A DNA stretch of 64,000 nucleotides from Ophiobolus disseminans (lineage: Eukaryota; Ascomycota; Dothideomycetes; Pleosporales; Phaeosphaeriaceae): NCBI GenBank assembly GCA_010093685.1, contig MU006236.1, forward strand, positions 525,068 to 589,067, read 5' to 3'. Positions 20,952 to 32,736 of this stretch are shown here, piece after piece. Below the pieces are notes generated by a model, which did not search any database, was not told the origin of the DNA, and worked only from the letters and a program-made list of their open reading frames with translations. The position numbers were made by a program, and so were the translations under genes. The number at the start of each line of letters is the position of its first letter. Position 1 is the first letter of the stretch.

Positions 20952-21694
20952 GCGCGTCACCGGGATTGAGCTCCGCTCGTTAACAATATTGAAAGCGATA
21001 TCACCCTCTCGTCGTCAGCCTCACGTCCCACCACATCCCCAAGAGCAGCACGGCAATCACTCCCCGACGCCAGAAAGTGGAGCACCGGGGCCCCAGAACG
21101 GCGCTGCACAGCGCAGCAAGTCCCAAGAGCGAGCCATCGCTTTCGCTGATTGCTGTGTCTCATCAACATCATCAAAAGCGGAATGGTGTAACGGGAACGT
21201 ACATGTAGCCATCTCCACCCCTTCTCCCTCCATTCGCCCACCACATCACATCGCATCGCCACAGCATCTGAACTATCCAAACACATGTATTAGAAATTAT
21301 CTACACTCGTCATCCAAACCTCATACATATCCTCAAGCCGCATTCTCTTGCAAAAAAAGAAAAATCTTAATCGTACAAGCGAGCGGTAGCAGCGCCCAAG
21401 CGCATATGCGGCTGGGAATCCAATGCGGACCGCCGTGGTCGTGGTATCACTTTTCAGACAAGGAAGGAAAAAGATGTGCGTAAGCTATTATAGGAACGGA
21501 AATAGGGAAAGATGCAGGCAGTCTTCAGCCACAGAAATGTGATGATGATATCGGAGAGTCCGATCGCTGACACGACAGCCTCGCAACAAACGACGAAACA
21601 GACCTATGTGATGCAGTCGAGACGCTTGAATCCATGGACCGACGTGCATGATGCGCCGCACTGTTCAGGGTAACGTCAGTCAGGCAAATCAAAC
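20952..21694. other. intergenic
   Basis: About 740 nt between two minus-strand genes. It holds the 3' end of the long disordered-protein gene and part of the ankyrin promoter. A third GAAAGTGGAGC lies near 21072. The 197-codon frame at 20890-21483 is low-complexity and unsupported. Confidence 0.45.
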
Positions 21695-24600
21695 TCAATC
21701 TCTCAGGCCGAAGACCCGCCTTAGACCCTGGAATTTTTTTGGCTTGCCGGACCTGCCGTAGGAGACGGAACGACCCGGTGCGTCGGGCGCCGTGGCATTG
21801 GACATGCTGCTTGCTTGTCGGTTGGCGAAGCGCGGTCGGCGCGGAGCGATGCCATCGGAACTCATTGGGCGCGTTTCGTCGGGGATGGGCGGCACGGGGG
21901 GAAGCGGCCATTCGGGCGTTGAGCGACGCTGCAGCTTGGGCGCTTTCTTCGACTGTGGAGTCGTGTCTGGGGTCCCAAAGTCCTTGTCTTCGTCGATCGG
22001 TGTGAGCGGTAATCCTTGATTGCGCTTCTGCTGCTGCGGTGGCAGGGGAATATCCGATGACGGTGCAGGTGTTGGTCGAGGAGGGCTTGCTGGCTCGACC
22101 GCAGGTTGGGGTGCGATGACGGGAGCGGCAGATGCCTTCTTCTTTCCCATACCGAAGAAGCCACGCTTCGCCTTTGCCTTGCTACCGGCGTCGAATGAAG
22201 GTAGAGGAGCATGCTTGCTGTCACGTAACGAGCCCGTAGCTAGAATCGCACCCTGTCCATTTCTAGCTCCATTAGTCTGTCCTTCGCTCGCTCCGTTCGT
22301 CGCGGAAGTGGCGCCCATTTCTTTGGTCATGGCTGGCTCATCCGCTTCCTCCTCGAGATCGGTTGAATCACCGTCTTCCTCGCCAGCCCTTTTCGGGATA
22401 CCTCGAACAGGAGTCAGGTCTTCATCATCGTCAGAGTCTGCGAATCGGCTCTGGAAGCGTGATGGGCGGCCATCGTCGTCTTCGTCGCTAGAGTCTGCGA
22501 ATCGGCTGCTGAAGGCAGGCTTCGTACGCTGAGGAGCTGGCGCCTTTGGTTTAGGCTGCTTGTTCAAACCAGTTACTTGTCTTGGCGGGGTCGGCATGGG
22601 TGGTGCAGCCTCAATTGGCTTGCTGGATCGGAATCGACCCATAGGGGACAATGAGCGGATGCTGAACTTGGATGACTTTGGAGCTTCTGGTGTCGGTGAA
22701 GAAGGCCTCATTGATTTACGGATCGCTGGTGACGGTGATGCAGGAGGTGAGATCGCACGGACAGTTTTAGGAGCAGGCGCGGCAGCCCTCATTGTAGGTG
22801 CGGCGTCTTGCCTCATCGAAGCACGCATAGTATATCGGCCGCCCTGTTTCCCTGAGCGTTTCCCACGTGCCTTTTGGAAGCTGCTTGCTGAAGCATCGGA
22901 GTCACTGTCGTAAGTCGGGACAGGTGCAATTCTTTGCGCAGGTGCAACAGGCATGCTCTGCGGCCTCGCATTCGCTACTTGTACACTGGCTGGAATATGC
23001 CTTTTTTGCAGTGCACCTCGAGGCTGCTTTTGTTCTACAGGGGGCATGCTGTGTCTCGATGCAGCCAATCCTGCACCTCCCACCGCCGCAGGATTTGCAC
23101 CGCGCATGCTCGCTCGCATTTGCGGTTGATCGCGCGGAGACGGGTTTGCGCCACGCATCGAGGTCCTCATCTGAGGCTCCGTTGACCGTGCGTTGTTTCC
23201 GGGCGGACCTCTCATAGAAGTTCGCATTTGAGGTGCTGCACGGTCATCCCTCTGGACTGGAGGCGGTCCCCTCATGGTTTTCCTGATTTGAGGTTGAGAT
23301 TGTACTGCTGGCGCGGGTTGCGGAGTAGCAGCCTTTTTCAGCGCTGACTTGAGGGGCGTCGATGACTGTTGTGTGGCTTGTGGCTGGGGTGGCTTCGGCG
23401 TCTTTTGCACGGGAGTGGGCTGTGGCTCAATGCGGCGCTCCGTCCTGGGCTCTTCTGGTTTGGCAGGAGCTGCTATAACTCGTTCTACAACGTTATTGAG
23501 TGGTGGTGATGGTTTGATGGGTAGCTCGGCCTGTTGGGGCTGCTTTCGAGCTTCATTCACACCGCTCCAATGCTGTCGTGCGGCATCCCAGTCCTCTACG
23601 GGTGTCGTAACAGGCTCTGGGACATCTTGCGCAAGTGTCTCATTTCGCAAGCCTGAAGTGGTGGCTTCTGTCGCACTTTTATCCGCGTACTTGGAGAACA
23701 TGAGGCCGGAGGATGATGATGCAACTGTACTGTTGGCGACCGCATCGATGCTGCCAAATCCACCTTCTCCATCCGAGATATCTTCGTAAGCATCGCTGTA
23801 GATGCTGCTGTTGTCGTCACTGGAATCCTCGTCTCGAGTGACCAGGTCATGTAATGTGGTTGGCTGTGGGGCGAATTGAATCGTGGGTGCAGCTGGAGCC
23901 TGCGTGGATGTTGTGGATGTTGTCGCAGAAGGACCGATAGCCCTGTTCGCAACCTCAGGTGCATCATCGTCGCCCCAGCCTCCAGGTATCATCAAACTCT
24001 GGTATTTGGGTTCCGGCCTCTCGTATGGGCTTGGTGTTGCGGGTAAAAGTGCAATTTCTGGCACATCTAGGACCGTTTCTTTGATGGATGATGGAGCAGT
24101 AGGCTTTTCCTCATATGGCTCGGTCAATGACTTCGGCTCAGGCACAGCCAGAATTTGGGAAGAGTCGTCCACAGCCCCATGCTTTTGCAAGCCTGTCTTG
24201 CCCTCTGCTTCATCACTGGAGTCCGAGACGTAGCCGCTGCCTTCAACAGACGTGACCTCAGGTGGAAGCGGGTCGTTCATGGCTGTCTGCTTCTTGGCAA
24301 AATCTTGAGATATAATGCCAGCGATAGCATGGTCGCTAGAGGTATGTAGTGGCTCACTGATGGAGCCCACAGAAGCAGTCATGGGCGTAGACGACACCGT
24401 CTCGGTGACCTTCTCGGCTTCATCCGCTGTCGGCCGCCTCTCCTTGTCGCGAACGCTCCCAAATGATGGAAGTGCCGGCCGAGGCGTCATGAAATCTTCG
24501 AACTCATTGTCCTTTTCGGCGCTTGGGCTCCACTTCGACGCACCGAGGCCTGTGGATGGGGCGGGCGTTTCGGCGGTTGGATGGGAGGTCGATGGTGCGA

Positions 24601-26473
24601 TGAATGGGGTCTCTTCGAAGCTGACCCTGGTAGCTCTCTTCTTGCCTGATCCACCATCAGACGTTGCGTCGGATGCTTCGCTGGGCGCACCTCTGCTGTT
24701 CAAGCGCCCGTTCTGCGAAACTGGGGAATGGCCACGCCTCGAAACTGAGGGCGACGATTTCAAGGCAGATTTTGCGGGGGAGATGGAGCGCGGCGGTGGC
24801 TGATGCTTGATGCCAGCCAGTTCGATCGCAACGGGTGCAAAGTGGGCGTTGCGGGGCGGGCTCAGGCTCTGGCCCCGATCAGTTGAGGTGCGCACACTGC
24901 CGTGCCCTTCCCCAGCCAGAGTATTGGTCGTGGTTGGCACAACGGGTGTGGGTATTCGCGGATATGAGCTGTCTTGATTTTGAGCGAACTTGGGCGATAC
25001 CATAACATCGATGGGCGTTGGCTGTATAGCATTCTCCGAGTTTCGATTCGTGTTGGCTTGCTCATACCGCTGGACTTGTGCGTCATCAATACCCTCTGAC
25101 TCGGCCTCGTCATAGGCAGCCTCAGCGTGCGAGTGTCTAGATGAAGTTCCAGTGGGTGGATGCTCGGGTTGTCTGATGCTTGTGCGGTGGTCGATCTGGG
25201 GCTGAGCCACTTCCACCCTTCTTTGCGCTGGTGGCTCTTCCCGTCGAGCGGGGTGGCGGACAGGACTTGGAGTGCGTGGGATCGGCTGTCGTTGGGGTGT
25301 GTGACGCGGGTAGTGCTCCTCCACGTGCTGTGCGACATAGTGGTGCGACGGTTGTTCTGGTTCCTCATGCATTTCGCGGTGTATAGCCATGGCGGCCTGT
25401 TTGTGAACAAAAGTGCGGGTCGAGGGATCGAAGACGGCATCTGGAGACTTGGGATCGACAGGCCCTTGGGGAGTCCTCGACGCTGGCAGGAATGACCTAG
25501 ATTCCACAGCCGTCCCCGAGGGCTTCGCGCGCATACTACCACCTGACAGCCGTGAGCCCTCGACACCGCGCGCGACCTGGTGCGTCTTGACTGGCCGGTC
25601 TGCCGCATTCTGGACAGACTGCTGAGCATTGCGAAGATCCATACTGGTGGCACCCAACGGTTTCTGGGGTCGCGTTGTCGACGTCATCCGCTGCACCGCT
25701 TCCTGGTTGATTTTGGGTCCGCCAAACCAGCCAGATTGCGGCGCAGCATGCTGTTTTGCGGCAGATGCCGGGGACATTGGACGCGAAAAGTTGACTGAAG
25801 GCCCATTCCCCCCGTCTTGGTCGTCTTCCATCACCTGGGCTAGGTTGCTTGTCGCGCGCTGTCCTCGCCCGGCGGTGCTGGCTCCCGTGCCTCTGTCCAG
25901 GCTCACACCTCGGCCACCGCCCCTTGACACCGGGGAGCCCCCACGGTTCAGCGGCTCGAGGCTGGAGGCGCGGCGATGCACGGCGCCCGTGTCTGGTATC
26001 TTTTTGGGCACGGCGGGCACCGGCGGCGCGTTGGGGTCTGCTGGGCTCCCTCTTCCGGGCGATGGGCTGCGAAAAGTGCGCTCGGTCATCGAGCCCGAAC
26101 TTGTCTGCCGCTGCAGCCCTCCAGGCCGCGGTTGCACCTGCCCACTGCCATTTGACGACTGCGAGTTGCGCCGCAGCATGCGCTTCGTGACGGTGTCGCC
26201 CACGGGGGGCGGTGTGGTGACATGTGTGCGCAAAGCGGCGGCGGCGGCAGCATTGGAGAGGTTCGGGTTGGATTCCTGGTTCTTGACAAAGGCCTTGGAA
26301 GCTGCGAGGGATGCGGATGCGCTCGGGGGTGCTCGAAGGGGCTGCATAGAGAGGTCATGTTAGCATCGCGTCGCAATAAGTCTGCCATGCGCGCCGTGAG
26401 GGTGAGGCGGTCGCGCACGGAATGCGGAAGGACCTACCGGGTTCGAGGCTGCCCGTCTCCGCTTGCCGAACAT
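21695..26473 (-). CDS. large disordered Ser/Pro-rich protein with MRxSMRG repeats
   Basis: Two exons on the minus strand: a 12-codon first exon 26473-26438 (MFGKRRRAASNP), a 96-nt intron (GTAGGT...TGCAG), then 26341-21695, giving about 1560 residues. The short basic first exon joins in frame to PLRAPPSASASLAASKAF. I could not assign a known domain. The protein is mostly disordered: Ser/Pro/Ala-rich N-terminus with many SP sites, acidic serine patches (SDSSDEAEGK, DEDSSDDNSSIYSD), then a basic region with repeated PQMRTSMRG-type units (about 23150-23290), related TMRASMRQ and IRKSMRPSS copies, paired SRFADSSDEDDD / SRFADSDDDEDL motifs, a KAKRGFFGMGKKK patch and a basic C-terminus KPKKFQGLRRVFGLRD. 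A cortical or scaffold role is possible for such composition, but I infer nothing firm. Long frames on the other strand are shadows. Confidence 0.8.
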
Positions 26474-27713
26474 TGTGAATTAGCAATTATGGCAGGAGCG
26501 ACTATCTCTGCATGTTGTGGAATCGGGCGTGGTGTGTTGGCAGTCGGTGACGGCGCGCAGGGGTGACTTGATGATGTCAGAGGGCAGGGCCGAGCGCTGG
26601 ATAAATAATGGTGAACGGTACGACGGCGCTACAATACAGAGATAGGAGACTCAATGCAGCGCAAGCAGCTGGCAAAGACAGCATCAACAGAGGAAAACGG
26701 AGGATGCGACAGCAGGGAACGTCGGTGTTTGTTGGCTCAGGGCTGTAAGAATGATCGTCATAATCCTTCGCGCCGTCGTAGTTAGCCCGATCGACAAGCC
26801 TGGCCGCCGGAGACACGCCGCAACGCCAGACCCTCCCAAGCAAGCCACTTGTCGTGCACATGCGACCGACGCGCGAACAAGGCCAAACGCTCCAATGTCG
26901 CATCAGGAAAGCGTGGTCTCAAGCAGGTCGTGGTCGCCCGATGTAGCATCAGATACAAACAAGGAAGTCACCGTTTCGAGGCCTGGCCAGGGGCTCGTCG
27001 AAACTAAACATCCTCGCATCACGCCTGAAGCTCTCACTCCGCTTCATGCACTGGCTCCACGTTTCGCACACAACAGCCTTCAAACGTCTTTACATGAGCC
27101 ACAGCCTTTGCACAACATTGCACAACTCCCAATCGCCAGCACCCTGATCCCACATGCGAACTACAAATCGCAGCCGCCCGCAGCTCGAGTCCTAGCACCA
27201 GCCTAACCGTTTATTTGTCTCACCTATGACGTAGCTGCAATCTGCTCGGACTCGATGACAGCCTCAACCAAACTTCGCCTGCCAAGTTTTATGTAGGACG
27301 ACAATGAGGTCGAGTTGTGCTTTATGGTTTATCCAAGGACAATACTTCAGCGATGGAGCCTTGGTGGAGTCGTGGCAGTGCTGCAATGGTCAACAGCACT
27401 CACTCAGATAAAGCATATTATGGCGGCGCTGCCATCATCAACTGTCAAATCTTGTCCGGCTTGCTGCATCATGAAATCATATTGTACAACCTAACACATT
27501 TGGTCAGTGCTGTGTCTTCAAGATGCTGATGAGAATGTTCCGGCGGCACGCCCGAGGTTGACGGACACTAATCGGCCCCGCACAAACTAACTAGCTCTTC
27601 AACCACACCTGCATCCTATCCATACGCAACTCGCAGATCCTCAATCATGCAGTAATCATCTTCGCAAGAAGGACGTCCACTATCTCCAGCGACTTGTATC
27701 GTATAATCTCACA
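26474..27713. other. divergent intergenic region
   Basis: About 1.24 kb between the disordered-protein gene (-) and the epoxide hydrolase (+); contains both promoters. The 151-codon frame at 26751-27206 is low-complexity and not supported. No TATA box stands out near 27714. Confidence 0.5.
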
Positions 27714-28886
27714 ATGCACCCTCCGATAGCGAACGACGACTTTCCCCCACTGCCACTACCAGACGGCATCTCAGAGAACTATGTCTACTGTCCTTCCAAT
27801 GGCCTCACCTTCCACATCCTCGAGGCCGGCTACACACCGCAACGCGACAGACCACTTCTTCTTCTTGTACACGGCTATCCGGAGCTAGCCTTCTCTTGGA
27901 GGAAGATCATGCCTGTTCTCGCTGACGCCGGATTCTATGTGGTGGCCTACGACCAACGTGGATATGGACGGACCACAGGCTGGGACACTTCACCATACGC
28001 CGAAGTCGATATGTCGCAGTTCACAATGACCAGCATTGTGCGCGATGCTGTGACGCTGGTATATGCACTCGGCTACCGAGAAGTAAAGTGCATCGTCGGG
28101 CATGACTTTGGAGCAGTGACAGCCAGCATGTGTGCACTCATGCGCCCAGACCTCTTCAAAAGCGTCATCATGATGAGCCATCCTTTCAAGGCGCCTGCAA
28201 CACTACCCTTCAACCTAGCCCATAGCGATGGAGAGCATCCGGCTCCACCGACTGACATACAAGCGGAACTTGCGAAACTCGAAAATCCGCGAAAGCACTA
28301 CAAGTGGTATAACAGTACCAAGAATGCCGGGCGAGAATGGTCGTCGCCCGCACAAGGCCTTCGTGACTTTCTTCGAGGCTATCTCCACGTCAAATCCGCC
28401 GATTGGAAACAGAATCAACCCCATGCACTCAAGGAGTGGAGTGCAGAAGAGCTGGCGAAGATGCCATATTACTACATCATGCCGCTGAACAAGTCGATGC
28501 CCGAAGCTATTGCCGACATGATGGACACCGAGGACGCATCCGTGACAAAGAAATGGATGTCAGATGAAGATCTCTCTGTGTATGTTCAGGAGTGGTCAAG
28601 AACCGGCTTTCAAGGTGGGTTGAATTATTATCGGACGACAACCGACCCAGCCAAGCTGAGAGACGTCCACATGTTTGCTGGCAAAAAGATCGAGTGCCCG
28701 AGCACCTTCCTTTCCGGGGCTCAAGACTGGGGCAACTATCAACAACCTGGAGCACTCGAGGCATATAATGAATCCTGCTCCGACTTTTGCGGCACCAATT
28801 TCATTGATGGTGCTGGTCATTGGCCGCAACAAGAACAGCCTGCGAGAGTTGCAAAGGCAATCTTAGACTTCCTCCGACGTCTCTGA
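27714..28886 (+). CDS. alpha/beta-hydrolase, epoxide hydrolase-like
   Basis: A single exon of 390 residues. The fold signature is complete: oxyanion-hole motif HGYPELAFSWR (HGYP at 53-56), DQRGYGRT, nucleophile elbow GHDFGA with Asp131 in the place where epoxide hydrolases and dehalogenases carry Asp, a likely acid Asp338 in GAQDWG, and His369 in GAGHWPQQEQP. Lid tyrosines that activate the epoxide are probably in PYYYIMPLN and GGLNYYRTT. Together these point to a soluble epoxide hydrolase (EC 3.3.2.x), turning epoxides to diols in detoxification, fatty-acid or secondary metabolism. Haloalkane dehalogenase is less likely, because the lid tyrosines and the HWPQ context fit epoxide hydrolases better. 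No signal peptide, so probably cytosolic. No biosynthetic cluster surrounds it. Confidence 0.88.
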   Translation: MHPPIANDDFPPLPLPDGISENYVYCPSNGLTFHILEAGYTPQRDRPLLLLVHGYPELAFSWRKIMPVLADAGFYVVAYDQRGYGRTTGWDTSPYAEVDMSQFTMTSIVRDAVTLVYALGYREVKCIVGHDFGAVTASMCALMRPDLFKSVIMMSHPFKAPATLPFNLAHSDGEHPAPPTDIQAELAKLENPRKHYKWYNSTKNAGREWSSPAQGLRDFLRGYLHVKSADWKQNQPHALKEWSAEELAKMPYYYIMPLNKSMPEAIADMMDTEDASVTKKWMSDEDLSVYVQEWSRTGFQGGLNYYRTTTDPAKLRDVHMFAGKKIECPSTFLSGAQDWGNYQQPGALEAYNESCSDFCGTNFIDGAGHWPQQEQPARVAKAILDFLRRL

Positions 28887-29703
28887 ACACATTTGTGTAA
28901 CATTTTATGTGTGAATGGTGTGATTGTGTGGCAGCGCATCATGCTTATTCGTTCGCCGTCAGCTTGCAGACGTATCCTTAGCTGCCTGAGACTTCACATA
29001 TCGCTGGACCAGGATGCTCCCGAAGACACGTCGGCTCAGACTATCCCGGCAAAAAACAACTATTGCACGTAAACTGGCCCCGGCGCGGTAAGCACAACAA
29101 TCGGCATTGCTATGCCACGTCAACTCCTGGTTCGCCCAGATCTATATGCAAGTGCTTGCTGCAAGCGTTGACCACATGGTGTCGCACAACGCTGGCTGAG
29201 CTGCCAATGTTGGTGGCCATGTGCGGTCTATCACCACTTATTTCGATCGCGGGCGTTTTCATGGTGTCAGTTCCAAACAAAGCTCTTACACAGACGTGTT
29301 CTATCACATCTTCAAGTCCTTTGGTAGCCTTTACATGTCCGACAGCTTTTCTGTTCAGCACGCGAATTAACAATAAAGTTACTATTATTTCAAGAATACG
29401 ATTTCCGCGCGTTTGCAAAAAACTTCGGGAGCTAGTATCTCATCTGTCCCGTTAAAATTACATTTAGCCGCCCAAGGCCCAAGTTAGAGCTCAGGTAAGC
29501 CGCCGCTGGGACTGTATGGCGTAAGCTTATCGCGTCCTGCACCCCCGACAGTTCTCAGCAACAGCGTGCTTAAGCGAGAATTAGTTTACCTTCTCCTACA
29601 ACTACTGCCAAGCATATGGTACAGAGTATGAGTTCAAACGGAGACGAAATTGGTATCAGTGTGTATTTTCAGGATTGTGTTCGACCAGGATTGAGACATT
29701 GCA
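28887..29703. other. intergenic
   Basis: About 820 nt between two + strand genes. Short frames on both strands lack protein-like features. Nothing specific is seen. Confidence 0.5.
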
Positions 29704-31605
29704 TTGTATAAATTTAATGTGAAGGAGCAGATTTTTACAATGTATCGCTACTTTCACACTCACACTTCACTGCCAACTGCCCTAATGGCTTCAGCTTCTA
29801 CCCAGCCTCAAATGGGGTTCTTCATAGCCTCTGTGCGTCATTTCTTCTCACTTGGCTTCACTCGTCACTCGGCAAGTCGTCATTCGAGCTCTCCACACCG
29901 CGGCCCTCGACCCTATAGCACACGACTCTACCACCCACAAGACCGAGACTCACCAAGGCTTGAAGCACGCAAGGAGACGAAGTCCATGGCCACATCAACT
30001 ACGTCCAGCATCCTTGTCTCGACTTCTCCAGAGGAACGGCCACTCTCGAGCATGCAAGTTGGTACAAGCGAGCAGCCTGAGTCACATCAGGAGAATCTCA
30101 GCTCTGTACCGAAGGTCGAGCAGGACTCTGCCTCCCCGCACAAAAATCTAGAAGCTGCATGCTCGCCTGCTCGGTCTTCAGGACTACTGGAGTATCCGCC
30201 GCCTTCTCTCCCCCCGGCTCAAACCGAGAAGGATGTCGAGTTGGCACATCAATGGTCAGAGAACAGCAAGCAACATCCGCACGGCTCGCCACGGGTCAAA
30301 GAAACTCCAAACTCATTGCGCAGATTCTGCATCCATTGGTTTACCGCCTACCGGATCCTCATAGGATTGGTCATCGTCATAAACTTGCTCATCCTTGGAC
30401 TATTACTCGGGCTTTACAGTAACACCGGGGCCGCCCTCTTAGCCACAGCAGCAAACCTTCTAGCCTCGATCATCGTCCGACAAGAAGACCTCATCAATGT
30501 CAGCTTTCGCCTCGTTGCGCGGATACCTTTCAGCCTGCCCTTGCGCCTCCGCGTGATCATCGCAGACCTGCACCACTACGGCGGCGTGCACATCGGCTGT
30601 GCCATCTCATCCCTGATATGGTACACCATCTTCGTAGCCGTCAACACAACGCAATATGCTCGCGACTACAAAAAAGGCACCATGACCAGCTGGCAATGGG
30701 CTGACATATGCACCTGCTACATCGTCCTCCTCTCCATCATAGCCATCTGCATAACCGCCCTGCCCCGCCTCCGCAGCACCTTCCACAACACTTTCGAGCG
30801 CACGCACCGCTTCGCAGGTTGGTTCGCCCTACTCGTCCTCTGGCTCAACACGGGCATACAAACACACACATCACCCAGCGCACCACCCCTCTACGCTTCC
30901 CCCGCCCTCTGGCTCCTCGCCGCAACGACATTCCTCATCATACTCCCCTGGCTACGCATACGCCAAGTGCCTATAACAGCTACCCACCTCTCCACCCGCG
31001 AAATCAAACTCACCTTCCCGCACAAAAATATGCCGCATACATGCACATCGCGCTTCAGCCTCTCTCCGCTGACGGAATGGCACGCCTTCGCCACCATCCC
31101 CTCGCCTGATGGGGACACAGCCAGTATCGTCATCAGCGCAGCAGGCGACTGGACGAGATCCATCGTCGCTAACCCACCAACCAAGCTATGGATCCGCGCT
31201 CCCCCAACAGCAAATTTCCTCACCTTCGCCCCGCTATTCACACGCATCCTGCTCGTCGCCACCGGCGCTGGAATCGGTCCCATCCTCTCCTTACTCTCCA
31301 CCCTCCCCCAATCCCCAAATTCCCCATCATCCCCCCAGCTAGTCAAAATCCTCTGGCTAACCCCCAACCCGCACGCCCCGCACTGGTCCTTCGCGCTCAA
31401 CGCCATCCGCGCTATCGACGCCGCACCGCTGCTCCTAGACAGTAAACAGGGGCGGCGCGATATAGTGTTTGAAGCGCAGTATGCGGCGCAGGCGTGGGAT
31501 GTTGAGGCTGTGTTTGTGGTCGGGAATAAGGGGGTTACGGATGGGGTTGTTAGGGGTGTGATGGGGGTGGGGAGGAAAGGGTTTGGGGCAGTTTTTGATT
31601 CGTGA
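29704..31605 (+). CDS. TmpA-like transmembrane flavin/NAD(P)H oxidoreductase
   Basis: A single open frame of 633 codons; the real start may be 29704, 29785 or a later ATG, because the first 200 residues are Ser/Thr-rich and poorly constrained. After a basic stretch come four to six hydrophobic segments from about residue 215 (LIGLVIVINLLILGLLLGLY), then the conserved block IVRQEDLINVSFRL and ADLHHYGGVHIGC, with closely spaced His residues. The C-terminal soluble half contains GDWTRSI and GAGIGPILSLL, the GxGIGP motif that contacts NAD(P)H in ferredoxin-reductase-like domains. This layout matches the integral membrane proteins related to Aspergillus TmpA, similar to the C-terminal part of AMP-binding/ferric-reductase-like fusions; the adenylation domain is absent. 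The substrate is unknown. A GT-rich, repeat-like 3' end follows the stop. Confidence 0.78.
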   Translation: MYKFNVKEQIFTMYRYFHTHTSLPTALMASASTQPQMGFFIASVRHFFSLGFTRHSASRHSSSPHRGPRPYSTRLYHPQDRDSPRLEARKETKSMATSTTSSILVSTSPEERPLSSMQVGTSEQPESHQENLSSVPKVEQDSASPHKNLEAACSPARSSGLLEYPPPSLPPAQTEKDVELAHQWSENSKQHPHGSPRVKETPNSLRRFCIHWFTAYRILIGLVIVINLLILGLLLGLYSNTGAALLATAANLLASIIVRQEDLINVSFRLVARIPFSLPLRLRVIIADLHHYGGVHIGCAISSLIWYTIFVAVNTTQYARDYKKGTMTSWQWADICTCYIVLLSIIAICITALPRLRSTFHNTFERTHRFAGWFALLVLWLNTGIQTHTSPSAPPLYASPALWLLAATTFLIILPWLRIRQVPITATHLSTREIKLTFPHKNMPHTCTSRFSLSPLTEWHAFATIPSPDGDTASIVISAAGDWTRSIVANPPTKLWIRAPPTANFLTFAPLFTRILLVATGAGIGPILSLLSTLPQSPNSPSSPQLVKILWLTPNPHAPHWSFALNAIRAIDAAPLLLDSKQGRRDIVFEAQYAAQAWDVEAVFVVGNKGVTDGVVRGVMGVGRKGFGAVFDS

Positions 31606-32736
31606 GGATTGGGGGCGGGATGGGGATTAGAGAGGGGATGGGGGGAGGGGGAATTGATGGATTAGGCACGCTGGATCGATGCCCAAGACCACGGTGTTGA
31701 TGCATTTCTTAGGCATTTTTTTGGGTTTACAAGGAGGATTATCTAGCGGCGGCGTTCGACTAGATTTTGAGTACAGCTTTTGGGTTGAGGGTGGACCTTG
31801 GGGTTAGATGACGATTTTTACCAAGGCCTGTACGAGATTTACATCTCTCCAATTTCTGTCTCCTTTTCACAGCCCGACCTATCTTTTCCCACGTAGAGCA
31901 CTTCGATGCTCGAAGAATTCTCTCAATTGTTAGTCGCAATGGCTAATTGAGATGATACACCAGCAACCTTGATTGCACCGGCGCGACATTTTGCATGTGA
32001 GAACCCGCGATACTGCGTCGTTCTTTCGCTTCCAAGTATCCGACACAATGCAGCAACTTTAGTGCTAGCCTAGGTGGTTATTGAGTAATTATGCCTAGAT
32101 ATTGCAGGTGCGTTCTGCGCGCAGATTCATCGGTGCGTAATTGGCGATTTTTGCGTACTTCTTCGCCTGCTTAAGTTGTCCTTTTTATCGCGCTACTTTT
32201 GTAATGTCTTCAGTGTCTTCAGTGTCTTCAGTGTCTTCATTATTACCTAGGTAGCAACTGAATATTGCAAATACGCATCTTTAATAGCTTCCTTTTTTTC
32301 CAGCTTTCTTGCGCTTTTTAGATCAAGTAATACAAATCGCGTATCCTGATGACTTCCATCACGGCACACCTGGGCAGCTTTGTTCTCGTGGTTGCCGTAA
32401 AATGCGAAAGTTTTGCTAAACACATGCATAATCCTCAATACCATCCCTTTTGAACGAGTTCTAGCTACCTAGATATGGCTCAAGTTATATCACTATGAGA
32501 TTTCAATGTGTGCTCAACGCAAGTCAATCTTTCCAAAGTATGACATGCAAGCAATGTGTTTCTGTCGAGCATAGAAAATGATATCATGAGCAACAGCAGC
32601 ACCTTTCCTCTCTAAAGACTACAAATGCGTAGGGAATGTCTAGAGATGATGATATTACAAGTATTACGTTAAGTGGTATAGTAACTCCGCAGTTCAAACG
32701 CGCAAGGTAAAAATATTCCACACCAACACTCCCTCT
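31606..32736. other. intergenic
   Basis: About 1.1 kb between convergent genes (the TmpA-like gene on + and the GPI-anchored protein on -). AT-richer than the flanks. Holds the 9-bp tandem repeat at 32205-32240. The 65-codon minus frame at 32247-32444 is not supported. Confidence 0.5.
32205..32240. repeat. four tandem copies of a 9-bp unit (TGTCTTCAG)
   Basis: TGTCTTCAG is repeated three times exactly, and a fourth copy differs in the last base. It is a short microsatellite-type tract in noncoding DNA. Confidence 0.95.

Noticed and set aside
20890..21483. 197-codon + frame
   Set aside because: Runs through the imperfect duplication and the 3' flank of a minus-strand gene; low-complexity, no motif.
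25629..26363. 244-codon frame opposite the long disordered protein
   Set aside because: Shadow of a GC-rich, Ser/Pro-rich coding strand; no domain, and the minus frame is 1550 codons long.
26751..27206. 151-codon frame between divergent genes
   Set aside because: Low-complexity Pro/His/Ala text, no domain, lies in the promoter region of two genes.
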